Source of the DNA: Bin80 sp965220935 | GTDB lineage: Bacteria; Bacteroidota; Rhodothermia; Rhodothermales; Bin80 | Reading direction: 5' to 3' | Length of the DNA stretch: 64,000 bases | NCBI GenBank assembly: GCA_965220935.1 | Contig: OZ244857.1 | Coordinates: 1,364,001 to 1,428,000, forward strand | Shown: piece by piece, positions 1 through 9,043 of the stretch | Layout: each line of letters opens with the position of its first letter | How positions within the stretch are numbered: position 1 is the first letter of the stretch | The notes under the pieces: model-generated | What the model was told of the DNA's origin: nothing | The model's input: the letters and a program-made list of their open reading frames with translations, nothing else | Databases searched by the model: none | Translations under genes and position numbers: made by a program

Positions 1-486
1 GCAAAGAGGCTTATGATTGAGAATTAGCGTCTGGTGGCTCGCATTTGGTGGGCGGTTGGTATCTGCTATGTAAATGATTTTCCACCCTTGGTTGGTACGG
101 TAAAGTTGCATAGAATTCACACCGCAGTGGCTCATTTCATCTCCAAGGAAAAAGGCAAAATCCATCCATGCGGATGCGAGATCGCCGTCAACTGAAATCT
201 GAAGATTCCAGATTCGCTCATCCCACACCTTATCATGCGGCATGCCCACTGCTTTAATAAACCGATCGGTGCTTTGAATACTCAAACCTTCAGTATTAAC
301 GCGCGCCATCAAAGCGTCCTTATGCATTACGCTACGAACTATCGTGCTATCTCCGGCACGCATGCCATCAAACAGGCGATCAATTATATTGCGTATTTGA
401 TCTTTTTCAGACTGTGCAATGACGGTACTGGGAGTGGCTACGATCATGACCAGAATGATGAGAGTTATGGTATATTTCAAATTCAT
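1..486 (-). CDS. Secreted NTF2-like protein (DUF4440/SnoaL type), 3' end outside window
   Basis: The complementary strand is open for 162 codons from an ATG at 486 to the window edge with no stop, so the C-terminus is missing. The protein starts with a hydrophobic signal peptide (MNLKYTITLIILVMIVATPS) ending at an A-Q-S cleavage-like site. The mature part reads as an NTF2-like fold: an N-terminal helix with 'IIDRLFDGMRAGD', then 'HKDALMARVNTEG', and a late 'GWKIIYIADTNRP' strand typical of DUF4440-like proteins. These are secreted or periplasmic small proteins, often of unknown ligand. The function is not determined here. It diverges from the gene at 611. Confidence 0.7.
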   Translation of the reverse strand, partial: MNLKYTITLIILVMIVATPSTVIAQSEKDQIRNIIDRLFDGMRAGDSTIVRSVMHKDALMARVNTEGLSIQSTDRFIKAVGMPHDKVWDERIWNLQISVDGDLASAWMDFAFFLGDEMSHCGVNSMQLYRTNQGWKIIYIADTNRPPNASHQTLILNHKPLC

Positions 487-610
487 TACATTAATGTTGA
501 TTAGCAACCCACATGAAATATACGTTCTAGTAATTTAATCCGTTAAGCCAAGTTGTGATAGGTTGATGGATATTGTTATCGCTTTTCATATTCAGCATCA
601 CTAAACTTTC

Positions 611-1717
611 ATGTTAACTCAAGACGAGTATCTGCGATACTCCCGCCAAATTTGTTTATCAGAGATTGGTTCTGCTGGTCAAGACAAGTTAAAATCGTCC
701 TCGGTAGCAATTGTTGGGGTCGGTGGGTTAGGATCGCCTTTGGCAATTTATCTAGCTGCTGCTGGTGTAGGTCATCTTGGGTTAATTGATTTTGATGTCG
801 TGGGCATTAGTAATCTTCATAGGCAGATCTTACACCAAGATGAGTATGTCGGAGTGTCTAAACTGAATTCAGCAAGTAAAACTCTACAAGGTCTCAATCC
901 GCACGTCAAAATTTCAACTCATGAAGTTCGCTTGAATCAGGATAACGCGATGGATATTCTTAGAGATTATCACATCGTTGCTGATTGCTCGGATAATTTT
1001 ACCACGCGTTACTTAGTCAACGATGCATGTGTTCTATTAGGGATTCCAAATGTTTACGGTAGCGTCTATCAGTTTGAAGGGCAAGTCAGCATTTTCGGTG
1101 CGCGAGGTGGCCCCTGTTATCGTTGTCTCCACCCTACTCCACCTAGTTCTGGTCTTATTCCTAATTGCGCAGAAAGTGGGGTTTTGGGAGTATTGCCAGG
1201 AATGGTTGGTACTCTTCAAGCCACTGAAGTGATTAAGCTATTACTCGGAATAGGGAACCCGCTGATTGGACGGATGGCAATGATCAATCTATTAGAATCT
1301 GATTGGGATACGATTTCATTTCAAAAGAATTCCGAGTGTGCTAAATATGATCAATGTCAAATGATTACAAATCTAGTGATGATTGATGACGAATGTGACT
1401 CTATACCGAGCATTACGGTGGAAGAATTGAATCTTTTTATTCGTGATAACATTCCATTTTTCCTACTGGATGTTCGCCAGCCTCATGAAGCAGATTCTCA
1501 TAGTATGGGGGCAAACCAGATTGTGGCGGTTGAGGAACTCTCTGACAGGATCTCCGATATCAACGCAGATATAAGTGATCAAATCATCGTTCATTGCGAG
1601 ACAGGAGTTCGATCACTGCGAGCAACGCAAATTCTTCTAAACATGGGATTTCAAGATGTGAAGAGCCTTAGCGGTGGCATTATTGCCTGGATGGAATACT
1701 GTAGCCATCAACCTTAA
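611..1717 (+). CDS. moeZ: MoeB/ThiF-type adenylyltransferase with C-terminal rhodanese domain (MoeZ-like)
   Basis: E1-like enzyme that adenylates the C-terminal glycine of a ubiquitin-fold sulfur carrier (MoaD or ThiS type). The fused rhodanese can then pass on sulfur, for molybdopterin, thiamine or related cofactor synthesis in the cytosol. The ATP-binding loop GVGGLGS is at residues 36-42, the ThiF core runs to about residue 235, and the rhodanese domain covers about 265-365 with active Cys329 in 'HCETGVRS'. Cys186 ('NCAESG') is in the usual place of the conserved core cysteine. The zinc-site cysteines are C169-x2-C172, but the second pair is C243-x5-C249 rather than the usual C-x2-C. No cofactor genes are adjacent, so the exact partner is inferred only. 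Confidence 0.88.
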   Translation: MLTQDEYLRYSRQICLSEIGSAGQDKLKSSSVAIVGVGGLGSPLAIYLAAAGVGHLGLIDFDVVGISNLHRQILHQDEYVGVSKLNSASKTLQGLNPHVKISTHEVRLNQDNAMDILRDYHIVADCSDNFTTRYLVNDACVLLGIPNVYGSVYQFEGQVSIFGARGGPCYRCLHPTPPSSGLIPNCAESGVLGVLPGMVGTLQATEVIKLLLGIGNPLIGRMAMINLLESDWDTISFQKNSECAKYDQCQMITNLVMIDDECDSIPSITVEELNLFIRDNIPFFLLDVRQPHEADSHSMGANQIVAVEELSDRISDINADISDQIIVHCETGVRSLRATQILLNMGFQDVKSLSGGIIAWMEYCSHQP

Positions 1718-1947
1718 TCCTAATGAATAAACCTATCGGCTGTGCATAGTGGTGCATTACAAATGAAAGTTTGAGTCAGTAAAATAACCTACAAAAGATA
1801 TAGATTAATGAACGATTCGTGTAATTTTTCTTTGCTTATGCCGAAGATGTCTCATAGGAATAGCGCTACTTAAAATTATTATTTGCTTGTAGTTGACTAC
1901 TTGTGAAATCATAGGTAAGTGTGCTTTTTGTATTATATTATGCCCCC

Positions 1948-2120
1948 CCCCTAATGGGCCGGCTGAAGGCATCAATAGTCGCATCAAAATGATCAAAATC
2001 CGTGCGCGTGGATTCAGAAATCCTGAACGATTAAAGAATGCAATTTACTTCTATCTTGGTGGACTTGATTTGTATCCGAAAGGCACCAAAAATCGGCCAA
2101 CTCACTCTTAAAATGGTAGA
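1948..2120 (+). mobile_element. 3'-end remnant of an ISL3-family element
   Basis: This stretch encodes only the last ~50 residues of an ISL3-type transposase ('NGPAEGINSRIKMIKI...', ending at the stop near 2111) plus the terminal inverted-repeat-like tail ACTCTTAAAATGG. It is nearly identical over its length to the reverse complement of about 57955-58105, where a longer ISL3 copy lies. That copy has lost about 12 bp just after the shared GGCCGGCTGAA. A run of eight or more C just upstream (about 1943) marks an abrupt loss of homology. No transposase function remains. Confidence 0.75.
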
Positions 2121-2135
2121 ACCAAAAATTCAGAC

Positions 2136-2480
2136 TCAATCATTTGATTGACTTGTGCTAAGCCACTTAGAAAAACGATTGATCATTAGAGATGACCCTA
2201 CCACACTTAGAAGAATGGTACTCAAACTATCAATTTGTTCTGATGCAAGATAATGAAGACTAATGGGGGTGAGTAGATGATAAAGCCATGTTGCAGAGAT
2301 CAATCCAAAAGCAATCATGAAGCTCTAAAAACCGACCAATGTTGCCTTGTGGATATTGCTTCTTGAGGATTCTTTTCGAACCGCATTATAATAGACTTGC
2401 TCTTCTTCAAGAGATTTAATCGTAGGGGTATGAGGAGCCTTTTCTCCTGGAACTGATCCGTAAAATCGATTTTCAATTAG
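2136..2480 (-). pseudogene. Broken small membrane ORF downstream of Panacea gene; possible decayed toxin
   Basis: Reading leftward from 2480, one frame encodes about 54 residues ('LIENRFYGSVPGEK...'), meets an in-frame TAG near 2326, then continues through an ATG at 2318 for 60 more residues to the stop at 2136. The downstream half is hydrophobic, with likely membrane segments 'MIAFGLISATWLYHLL' and 'LSTILLSVVGSSLMI'. No ATG, GTG or TTG precedes the first half before an upstream stop, so the start also seems lost. It lies directly behind, and on the same strand as, the DUF4065 gene, which is where Panacea antitoxin partners are found. The toxin assignment is inference from position and size; there is no sequence family match. 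Confidence 0.4.
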
Positions 2481-2488
2481 TCTGTTAG

Positions 2489-2974
2489 TTAATCTGATTT
2501 TAGGAGGCTACGATAATGTTGTTTTATCAGATCGTTAGGAATGATTGAGTTATGTCCAAGGATCTTAACCGTGGTATCCCATGGGCTATCAGGTTGATGC
2601 GTAAGGCTAGACAACTGTATTCCAGTATAATCTCCGTATATGGATACAACTTGTTCCATGATGTCCAATTCATCTTTATCAAAGCAGTGACTTAAATCCT
2701 TAAATGATCCATCAATATGATTACGACCAAATTTTTTGAATTTTTTGTAGACTATTGGCTCAACAGGTCCGTATTTCCATGCCTCCACTGATTCACGAAA
2801 TAATGACCGACCATATATTGCTAACATCCACCCATGGCTAATGTAAACCAGTTTTAGCAATTGCATAGGTGTAAGGATCTTACCTTGTTGATACGCTATC
2901 CAAAGGATTTGGTGAGCTACCTGAATTGAATCTTTGGGAGGTTTCACTTGCGAGTGTTGTGAATTTTTCAACAT
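2489..2974 (-). CDS. Panacea (DUF4065, SocA/GepA-like) protein, probable antitoxin
   Basis: A 161-residue protein with the typical DUF4065 pattern: an early helix 'VAHQILWIAYQQGKILTPMQLLKLVYISHGW', then 'AWKYGPVEPIVYKKFKKFG', and a later 'LSSLTHQPDSPW' segment. Panacea domains are known as general antitoxin modules of PanAT toxin-antitoxin systems and, in SocA, as a proteolytic adaptor. The protein is cytosolic with no membrane segment. The start ATG at 2974 follows an AT-rich spacer without a Shine-Dalgarno. Behind it lies a broken membrane ORF that could be the former toxin. The domain call is firm; the toxin-antitoxin role here is inferred. Confidence 0.85.
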   Translation of the reverse strand: MLKNSQHSQVKPPKDSIQVAHQILWIAYQQGKILTPMQLLKLVYISHGWMLAIYGRSLFRESVEAWKYGPVEPIVYKKFKKFGRNHIDGSFKDLSHCFDKDELDIMEQVVSIYGDYTGIQLSSLTHQPDSPWDTTVKILGHNSIIPNDLIKQHYRSLLKSD

Positions 2975-3282
2975 TTATGATTGATCTTGATAAAATATTT
3001 GTGAGCAGAATATCTTGAATAACAATTCATATTCTGGATCATCAGTGTTCATCCTGAATGGAATGTGATAGCAATCCTAAAAATATACGTAATTATTGCC
3101 AATAATGATACGTTCAGGATTTCTCTATTTACATTCTCAACTGAACTATTATCGGTCAATAGTCATCATCAACCAAAGATAAAATGAAAGTAGCACACAT
3201 TGATTGGCATTAAACGTATCACTAGCATTATCCGCTTAATATCTCTTGGTAAGTATTGGTATTTTTACTATATTTGATAACA

Positions 3283-5454
3283 ATGGATAAAATCATTCAA
3301 AATAAGAGTTCATCAAAGATTGATACACAAGTGCCTGTTCATGATCAGAGCACAAACAACGGTCATAACTCCACTAATGATGTAGAGTCTTCGGTATTGA
3401 TCACCGATGAGAGTTGTTATGGAGAAGGATTTGATGTCAGTCCAATCACTCGGGATGGTTTTAATTCTAAGACGCTTCTCAAGGTATTGCGTCTTATGCA
3501 TACCGCACGCCTACTAGATGTCAAAATGCTTGCCCTACTCAAACAGGGCAAGGGATTCTTTCACATTGGTTGCAGTGGACATGAAGCGACTCAAACGGCC
3601 ATTGGTCTTCTGAGCAAGCCTGGGCATGATTGGTTTTGCCCATATTATCGCGATCTATCTCTGGTACTCACCCTCGGGCAAACTATTGAAGAAACACTTT
3701 ATGATCATCTAGCAAAACCCGAAGGCATTAACTCTGGCGGCCGCCAAATGCCTTCACATTTTGGGGCACGTGGCAAAAATATCTTCACTGTATGCTCTTC
3801 TGTTGGATCTCAATACCTCCCCGCACTTGGACTAGCTATGGCGTCTATAAAACGGGGTACAGACGCATTTACATTGTGTTCTGCGGGAGACGGGTCTACC
3901 TCTCAGGGAGCGTTTCACGAGGCGCTTAACTGGGCAACCCGTTGCAAGGCGCCCGTCCTGTTTCTGATTCAAGATAATAAATATGCAATCAGTGTTCCTG
4001 TTGAAGATCAGACTGCTGGTGGAACCCCTTACAAGATCGCTGGCGGATATGAAGGTCTGGCCAGATATCGCGTGGATGGAACAGATTTCTTCAAGGTCTA
4101 TTCTGTCGTCAAATCTGCTATCGCTTATTTACGTGAGGGTAACGGCCCAGTGTGTTTAGTTTCCGATGTCGTGCGTCTACTCCCTCATTCCTCATCTGAT
4201 AATCACCTAAAGTATCGCACTGAAGAGGAACTAATCCAAGATCAAATGGCGGATCCTATCACTCGATTAGAACACCAACTCATTGAATCTGGATTACTTA
4301 CCGCTACACAGTCAGAAGAGATTCAGCAAGACATCAAATTGGAAATTAATGAAGCCGTACTCAGAGTAGAGAAACTTTCAGATCCAGATCCAAAAACTGC
4401 TGCAAAGCATGTTTACTTTGAAGGAGAGCTGGATCTTGAATATGGATTGTCCGAACCCGAGGGTGAACCTATTGTCATGGTTGACGCAATCAATCATGCC
4501 CTTCACGAGGAAATGGAGCGTGATGAATCAATTCTGGTTTACGGCGAAGATGTGGCAGGTCAAAAAGGTGGTGTCTTCACGGCGACTCGTGGGCTCACAG
4601 AAAAGTTTGGTACTGAACGCTGCTTTAACTCCCCGTTAGCGGAAGCTTCCATCATTGGAACCGCTACTGGACTAAGCGCGGCGGGCTTTAAACCAGTCGT
4701 GGAAATCCAATTTGCCGATTATATCTGGCCTGGAATGCAGCACCTGCGTAATCAGGTGGCTTCATTACGTTATCGGTCCAATAACGCATGGTCATGCCCA
4801 ATGGTGATACGTGTCCCGTGCGGAGGATATATTCATGGCGGACTTTGTCACTCACAAAATATTGAGACTTTTTTTGCTCACACTCCTGGCTTCAGAGTGG
4901 TGATGCCCTCATCAGCAGCCGACGCAAAAGGATTGCTCAAAACTGCAATTCGTTGCCATGATCCTGTCTTATTTTTAGAACACAAAGCACTCTATCGCGC
5001 TGCGAGTGCCAGAGTGGCAGAGCCAGGAAAAGATTATCTTGTCCCATTTGGCAAAGCAAAAATTCTTCGTGAAGGCACCGACCTGACCATCGTGACGTAC
5101 GGCTTCTTAGTTCATAAATGCCTATCGGTTGCTAGACAAATTTCGCGTCAAGATCAGATCTCAGTTGAAGTTATTGATTTGCGGTCACTTATGCCCCTTG
5201 ACTCCGAAACAATCCTTGCCTCACTTCAAAAGACACATCGAATCTTAATTGTGCATGAAGATCATGAATTCCTCGGTTTTGGTGGAGAAATTGCTGCACA
5301 GGTTTCCGATATTGGATTTGAATATCTTGATGCCCCAGTGAGACGGGTTGGAAGTAAATTTACCTTCGTCCCCTACGCAGCTCCGCTAGAAAAAGAAGTC
5401 CTCCCGCAGGAAGAAGATATATTAATTGCAGCTCGCTCTTTGGTCTGCTGGTAG
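3283..5454 (+). CDS. Single-chain 2-oxoacid dehydrogenase E1 (alpha-beta fusion)
   Basis: Thiamine-diphosphate E1 component of a pyruvate or branched-chain 2-oxoacid dehydrogenase complex, with both subunits in one chain. The first half is E1 alpha, with the TPP/Mg motif GDGSTSQGAFHEALNWA and a 'QDNKYAIS' segment. The second half is E1 beta, starting near 'GEPIVMVDAINHALHEEMERD', with 'YGEDVAGQKGGVF', 'PLAEASIIGTATGLSAAGF' and a C-terminal transketolase fold. A TTG-started reading reaches 9 codons further upstream (3256), but the ATG at 3283 ('MDKIIQNKS') is preferred. The first ~65 residues are polar and poorly conserved. No E2/E3 gene is nearby, so the substrate (pyruvate or branched-chain) cannot be fixed. 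Such fusions are common in Bacteroidota relatives. Confidence 0.9.
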   Translation: MDKIIQNKSSSKIDTQVPVHDQSTNNGHNSTNDVESSVLITDESCYGEGFDVSPITRDGFNSKTLLKVLRLMHTARLLDVKMLALLKQGKGFFHIGCSGHEATQTAIGLLSKPGHDWFCPYYRDLSLVLTLGQTIEETLYDHLAKPEGINSGGRQMPSHFGARGKNIFTVCSSVGSQYLPALGLAMASIKRGTDAFTLCSAGDGSTSQGAFHEALNWATRCKAPVLFLIQDNKYAISVPVEDQTAGGTPYKIAGGYEGLARYRVDGTDFFKVYSVVKSAIAYLREGNGPVCLVSDVVRLLPHSSSDNHLKYRTEEELIQDQMADPITRLEHQLIESGLLTATQSEEIQQDIKLEINEAVLRVEKLSDPDPKTAAKHVYFEGELDLEYGLSEPEGEPIVMVDAINHALHEEMERDESILVYGEDVAGQKGGVFTATRGLTEKFGTERCFNSPLAEASIIGTATGLSAAGFKPVVEIQFADYIWPGMQHLRNQVASLRYRSNNAWSCPMVIRVPCGGYIHGGLCHSQNIETFFAHTPGFRVVMPSSAADAKGLLKTAIRCHDPVLFLEHKALYRAASARVAEPGKDYLVPFGKAKILREGTDLTIVTYGFLVHKCLSVARQISRQDQISVEVIDLRSLMPLDSETILASLQKTHRILIVHEDHEFLGFGGEIAAQVSDIGFEYLDAPVRRVGSKFTFVPYAAPLEKEVLPQEEDILIAARSLVCW

Positions 5455-5479
5455 AGGCTATCTCCTTTCTATCTTGGAC

Positions 5480-6691
5480 TCACTGAACAATTTTGAGGTA
5501 ACGACGCTTACCCACCTTCACCGTGAATGGAGCATGCCCCTGAATATCAATCTCTAAGCGAGGATTGGTCACCTTGTCACCATCTATACTGACCGCCCCC
5601 TGCTCCACTAAACGGCGGGCTGCGCCGTTTGAGGGGGTCAACCCTGCCATCGTCAACAGACTCAATAGCCCAATGGCACCTTCAATGTTGGGCTGATAGG
5701 ATGGAATGTCATCGGGAATTTGCTTATGAATCACTGTACGTTCAAAATGATCACGTGCCTTTTCTGCCTGATCTTTACCATGATACAGTCGGGTAATGGA
5801 CAGTGCAAGTTGATGCTTTGCATCTCTGGGATTCTCCGATATCAGTTGGCGTAATTTTGGAAGATCACTGGTTGCTTCGTCACTTGCAAGCTCAAAATAA
5901 CGGTAAATCAATGTGTCTGGTATTGAAAGCACTTTCCCATACATGGCCTCCGCAGATTCGGCCAGCCCAATATAATTATTAAGTGACTTGGACATCTTTT
6001 CAGTTCCATCAAGCCCTTCCAGAATGGGAAGCATAATACAAACTTGTGGAGATTGACCAGCACTCTTTTGAAGGGTACGCCCCATCAGGAGATTGAACTT
6101 CTGATCTGTTCCACCTAATTCTATATCCGCATTCACTTCGACAGAATCCTGAGCTTGCGCCAACGGATATAGAAATTCATGGATACCTATCGGATCTCCT
6201 TTCGCATAACGTCCTGCAAAATCATCCCGCTCTAACATTCGGGCAACCGTTGATTTACCTGCTAATTGTACAACATCCTGAAACGATAACTTACCGAGCC
6301 ATTCCGAGTTGTAGACAATGCGTATCCTATCAGGAGCAAGAATTCTTGAAGCCTGCTGAAAATAAGTCTCCCCGTTACGACGGGTTTCTTCAAGGGAAAG
6401 TGCAGGACGCATTTTTGAACGTCCACTTGCATCTCCAATCATGCCAGTAAAATCACCAACAATCAGGATAATTTCATGCCCTAAATCCTGAAATTGCCTC
6501 AACTTACGAAGAACGACTGCATGGCCAAGATGTAGATCTGGTTTACTGGGATCGCATCCTAGTTTAATTGTCAGAGGAGTATTTGTCTCCTCTGCATGAA
6601 TAAGCTTCGTACGTAACTCATGCTCTGGTATTATCTCCTGAACTCCTCGCTTGATATGGAGAATTTGTTGATCTACTGGTGGAAAATTCAT
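5480..6691 (-). CDS. tyrS: Tyrosyl-tRNA synthetase
   Basis: Charges tRNA-Tyr in the cytosol. The class I signature HLGH is at residues 54-57 and KMSKS at 232-236 ('TEKMSKSLNNYIGL'). A C-terminal S4 RNA-binding domain occupies about residues 335-403 ('GAARRLVEQGAVSIDGDKV'). The HLGH form and length of 403 fit the TyrZ-like branch of bacterial TyrRS. The ATG shares its A with the smpB stop (TAATG, one-base overlap), so the two are translationally coupled. It is the last gene of the ffh-to-tyrS operon and converges on the E1 gene with only 25 bp between the stops. Confidence 0.97.
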   Translation of the reverse strand: MNFPPVDQQILHIKRGVQEIIPEHELRTKLIHAEETNTPLTIKLGCDPSKPDLHLGHAVVLRKLRQFQDLGHEIILIVGDFTGMIGDASGRSKMRPALSLEETRRNGETYFQQASRILAPDRIRIVYNSEWLGKLSFQDVVQLAGKSTVARMLERDDFAGRYAKGDPIGIHEFLYPLAQAQDSVEVNADIELGGTDQKFNLLMGRTLQKSAGQSPQVCIMLPILEGLDGTEKMSKSLNNYIGLAESAEAMYGKVLSIPDTLIYRYFELASDEATSDLPKLRQLISENPRDAKHQLALSITRLYHGKDQAEKARDHFERTVIHKQIPDDIPSYQPNIEGAIGLLSLLTMAGLTPSNGAARRLVEQGAVSIDGDKVTNPRLEIDIQGHAPFTVKVGKRRYLKIVQ

Positions 6692-7146
6692 TAATACCGC
6701 TTCATAGTACGCTCTAATTGACGCTTTGAATCCCGCTCTGCTATGTCGGCCCGTTTATCATAAAGCTTCTTTCCGCGAGCAATAGCAATTTCGACTTTGA
6801 TATTTCCATGCTTAAGGTATAGGCGGAGAGGAATCAATGTGTTTCCTTTTTGTTCTACGGCTTTTTGTAATCGTGAAATTTCTTTGCGATGAAGCAAAAG
6901 CTTGCGAGGACGAAGAGGATCATGATTATTCAAATTTCCATGACTGTAGTGGGAGATATGAGCATCCACAAGATGAACCTCCTGCTCCTCAATTTTGCAC
7001 CACGCCTCAGACAAGCTAGCTTGACCACCGCGAATAGACTTCACTTCGGTTCCTAGTAGCACCATTCCTGCCTCAATCGTATCAAGAATTTCATAATTGC
7101 GTCTGGCCTTTCGATTCCTCACAAAAACAGTATCTGACTTTCCCAT
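6691..7146 (-). CDS. smpB: SsrA-binding protein SmpB
   Basis: Binds tmRNA and delivers it to stalled ribosomes for trans-translation. At 151 residues it has the usual length. The core begins 'NRKARRNYEILDTIEAGMVLLGTEVKSIR' and includes 'LVDAHISHY', 'RPRKLLLHRKEI' and the basic tail 'GKKLYDKRADIAERD', which enters the mRNA path. It lies 2 bp behind the mqnA-like gene and overlaps tyrS by one base. No tmRNA gene is seen in the window. Confidence 0.97.
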   Translation of the reverse strand: MGKSDTVFVRNRKARRNYEILDTIEAGMVLLGTEVKSIRGGQASLSEAWCKIEEQEVHLVDAHISHYSHGNLNNHDPLRPRKLLLHRKEISRLQKAVEQKGNTLIPLRLYLKHGNIKVEIAIARGKKLYDKRADIAERDSKRQLERTMKRY

Positions 7147-7148
7147 TT

Positions 7149-7940
7149 CTACGGGTGATCAGTCTGCTGTACCTCCTGATCCTGCCCCCACCAGGGTTGT
7201 TGCTGCATCTTTTCTGGTGAGTAGATTGAGAACGGTGGAAGGTCTTCGCATAGGCCATAATAGTACATGAAATCTCGTATCGCTGTAATGCCAGCAATTG
7301 CTATATCATCAAGGCGTAATCGAAGGCTTTCACGAAAAAAACTATCTTTGGGCATCAACGAAGATGGGTTCCAATGATGTGCTGTCATCTCGGCCTCATG
7401 GGTGAGCTGATCCAATAGGTCTGTCATGGCTTGGTTCCCATTGCCTTTCAAGCAACAATATAAGCCCCACACCATTGGATATTGGGATAACTCAAACCAC
7501 TCCTGCCCCAAATCAAGTATATCTGTCTGATTAGCTTGTGATCGCAGGGATTCTCCTAATAGCAGTTGTAGATCCACATTCTGTTCTGGAATGATCTGGA
7601 CTTCTCTGCCATAATGCTCTTTTAGAATCACTCGTACCATAAATTCTTCTAATACCTGTTCTGGCGAAGACTTTAAAGTTTTCGCCAGATACAGATCGGT
7701 GTGAATTTGAATCTGGGCAAACGGGTAACACCAAGAGGAGACAGCACCTCCGGGAATAATATCAAACTCATCAGCACTATTGAGAGCTAATGTGATGGGT
7801 AACAATGCAAGATCCACCTGATTCTGACACAGAAGATCTTTACAATAGGCTGCGTCCAATCTCTCAGACTCTATACCTATCGTATGCGCCGCAATCTCAA
7901 GACATTCCGCTGGTGGAAAATTCCAGAACGCCACTTGCAT
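7149..7940 (-). CDS. mqnA: MqnA-like chorismate dehydratase family protein
   Basis: Resembles the MqnA/MqnD periplasmic-binding-protein fold (VitK2_biosynth family), whose MqnA member makes 3-enolpyruvoylbenzoate from chorismate at the start of futalosine menaquinone synthesis. The supporting pattern is 'VDLALLPITLAL' near residue 55, then 'DEFDIIPGGAVSS', and 'DILDLGQEWFELSQYPMVWGLY' around residues 140-165, which matches the 'DLGEEW..LTGLPFVFA' region of the family. It is divergent, and no other mqn gene is present, so activity is inferred. Its place inside a translation operon, 8 bp after rplS and 2 bp before smpB, is unusual. Confidence 0.68.
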   Translation of the reverse strand: MQVAFWNFPPAECLEIAAHTIGIESERLDAAYCKDLLCQNQVDLALLPITLALNSADEFDIIPGGAVSSWCYPFAQIQIHTDLYLAKTLKSSPEQVLEEFMVRVILKEHYGREVQIIPEQNVDLQLLLGESLRSQANQTDILDLGQEWFELSQYPMVWGLYCCLKGNGNQAMTDLLDQLTHEAEMTAHHWNPSSLMPKDSFFRESLRLRLDDIAIAGITAIRDFMYYYGLCEDLPPFSIYSPEKMQQQPWWGQDQEVQQTDHP

Positions 7941-7948
7941 GACACGTT

Positions 7949-8308
7949 TTAGGACTCTCGCCTGCGTTCCTTGATCCGGGATGCTTTGCCCCGTAAGTTT
8001 CGCAAATAATATAATTTTGCACGACGCACACTTCCGCGGCGTTTGACTTCCAATTTTGCAATTCTTGGAGAATGAAACGGAAACACTCGCTCAACCCCTA
8101 CTCCACTGGAAATCTTCCGAACCATAAACGTCTTATTCGTTCCAGATCCACGGATTGCAATGACCGCACCCTGAAAAACCTGAATGCGCTCCTTGTCCCC
8201 TTCGGTTACACGCAGGTGGACTGAGACGGTGTCTCCAGCCTCAAAATCTGGTAGCGGATCGCTACGCAACTGTGTGGCTTCTACGATTTTCAGAAGATCT
8301 TTAGACAT
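7949..8308 (-). CDS. rplS: 50S ribosomal protein L19
   Basis: A 119-residue L19 with family landmarks 'DFEAGDTVSVHLRVTEGDKERIQVFQGAVIA', 'TFMVRKISSGVGVERVFPFHSP' and the basic end 'RRAKLYYLRNLRGKASRIKER'. It sits at the 30S-50S interface. It lies 30 bp downstream of trmD in the classic rpsP-rimM-trmD-rplS order. Confidence 0.98.
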   Translation of the reverse strand: MSKDLLKIVEATQLRSDPLPDFEAGDTVSVHLRVTEGDKERIQVFQGAVIAIRGSGTNKTFMVRKISSGVGVERVFPFHSPRIAKLEVKRRGSVRRAKLYYLRNLRGKASRIKERRRES

Positions 8309-8338
8309 AATTCTTGGAAATGTTGTGTTGTGTCAGAT

Positions 8339-9043
8339 TTAAGCCTGTGCGACGTACTGTTGCCAGAGATCCGGGCGTCGCTCCCGAGTACGCTGTTGCC
8401 GAATTTGATCACGCCATTCAGCAATTCTTGAATGATTCCCACTACGAAGTACTTGGGGCACTGTAAGTCCTCGGAAAGATGCAGGCCTAGTATATGTAGG
8501 CGCACCCAGTAACCCATCTTGAAATGAATCATCAAGTGCTGATTGAGTATCTCCAAGTACTTTTGGAATCAGTCGCAGAACTGCATCAATCAAGATTAAT
8601 GCAGGGAGCTCACCACCGCTAAGGACAAAGTCTCCGATGGAAATCTCTTTGGTAATCAGTGTATCTCTGACGCGATGATCTACACCTTTGTAGTGACCAG
8701 ACAGGATCACCAAGTGATTTTTTAGCGAAAGTGAATTAGCAATTGCCTGATTAAATAATTCTCCATCTGGGGTCAGATAGATCACTTCATCAGCTGAGTT
8801 CCCAAATGCTTCTACACATCTGAAGATGGGTTCGGGTTTGAGGATCATCCCAGAACCTCCCCCGTAAGGATAATCATCAATCTGACACTGATCATCTTCG
8901 CAATAGCTTCTCAGGCCATGAATGTGAAGACTTGCCTCTTCTTTGATCCGGCGAATGATTGTAAGGTCTACAGCGTTTCTGAGTTGATCCGGCACAGCCG
9001 TTAAAAGGTCAATTCGCATTTTATTAGATAATAAGTCCTTCAA
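8339..9043 (-). CDS. trmD: tRNA (guanine-37-N1)-methyltransferase TrmD
   Basis: SPOUT-class enzyme that methylates G37 next to the anticodon and prevents +1 frameshifting. Recognised by 'DDYPYGGGSGMILKPEP', 'LSGHYKGVDHRVRD' and the knot region 'EISIGDFVLSGGELPALILIDAVLR'. Length is 234, close to the usual ~240. Its start lies inside the end of rimM (20-bp overlap), implying coupled translation. The likely start is ATG at 9043; a second ATG at residue 9 (9019, 'MRIDLL') is closer to the conserved N-terminus and could be the real one. Confidence 0.96.
   Translation of the reverse strand: MKDLLSNKMRIDLLTAVPDQLRNAVDLTIIRRIKEEASLHIHGLRSYCEDDQCQIDDYPYGGGSGMILKPEPIFRCVEAFGNSADEVIYLTPDGELFNQAIANSLSLKNHLVILSGHYKGVDHRVRDTLITKEISIGDFVLSGGELPALILIDAVLRLIPKVLGDTQSALDDSFQDGLLGAPTYTRPASFRGLTVPQVLRSGNHSRIAEWRDQIRQQRTRERRPDLWQQYVAQA

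Noticed and set aside
235..504. 89-codon plus-strand ORF
   Set aside because: It is the shadow of the minus-strand NTF2-like gene, which has a signal peptide and coherent coding sense.
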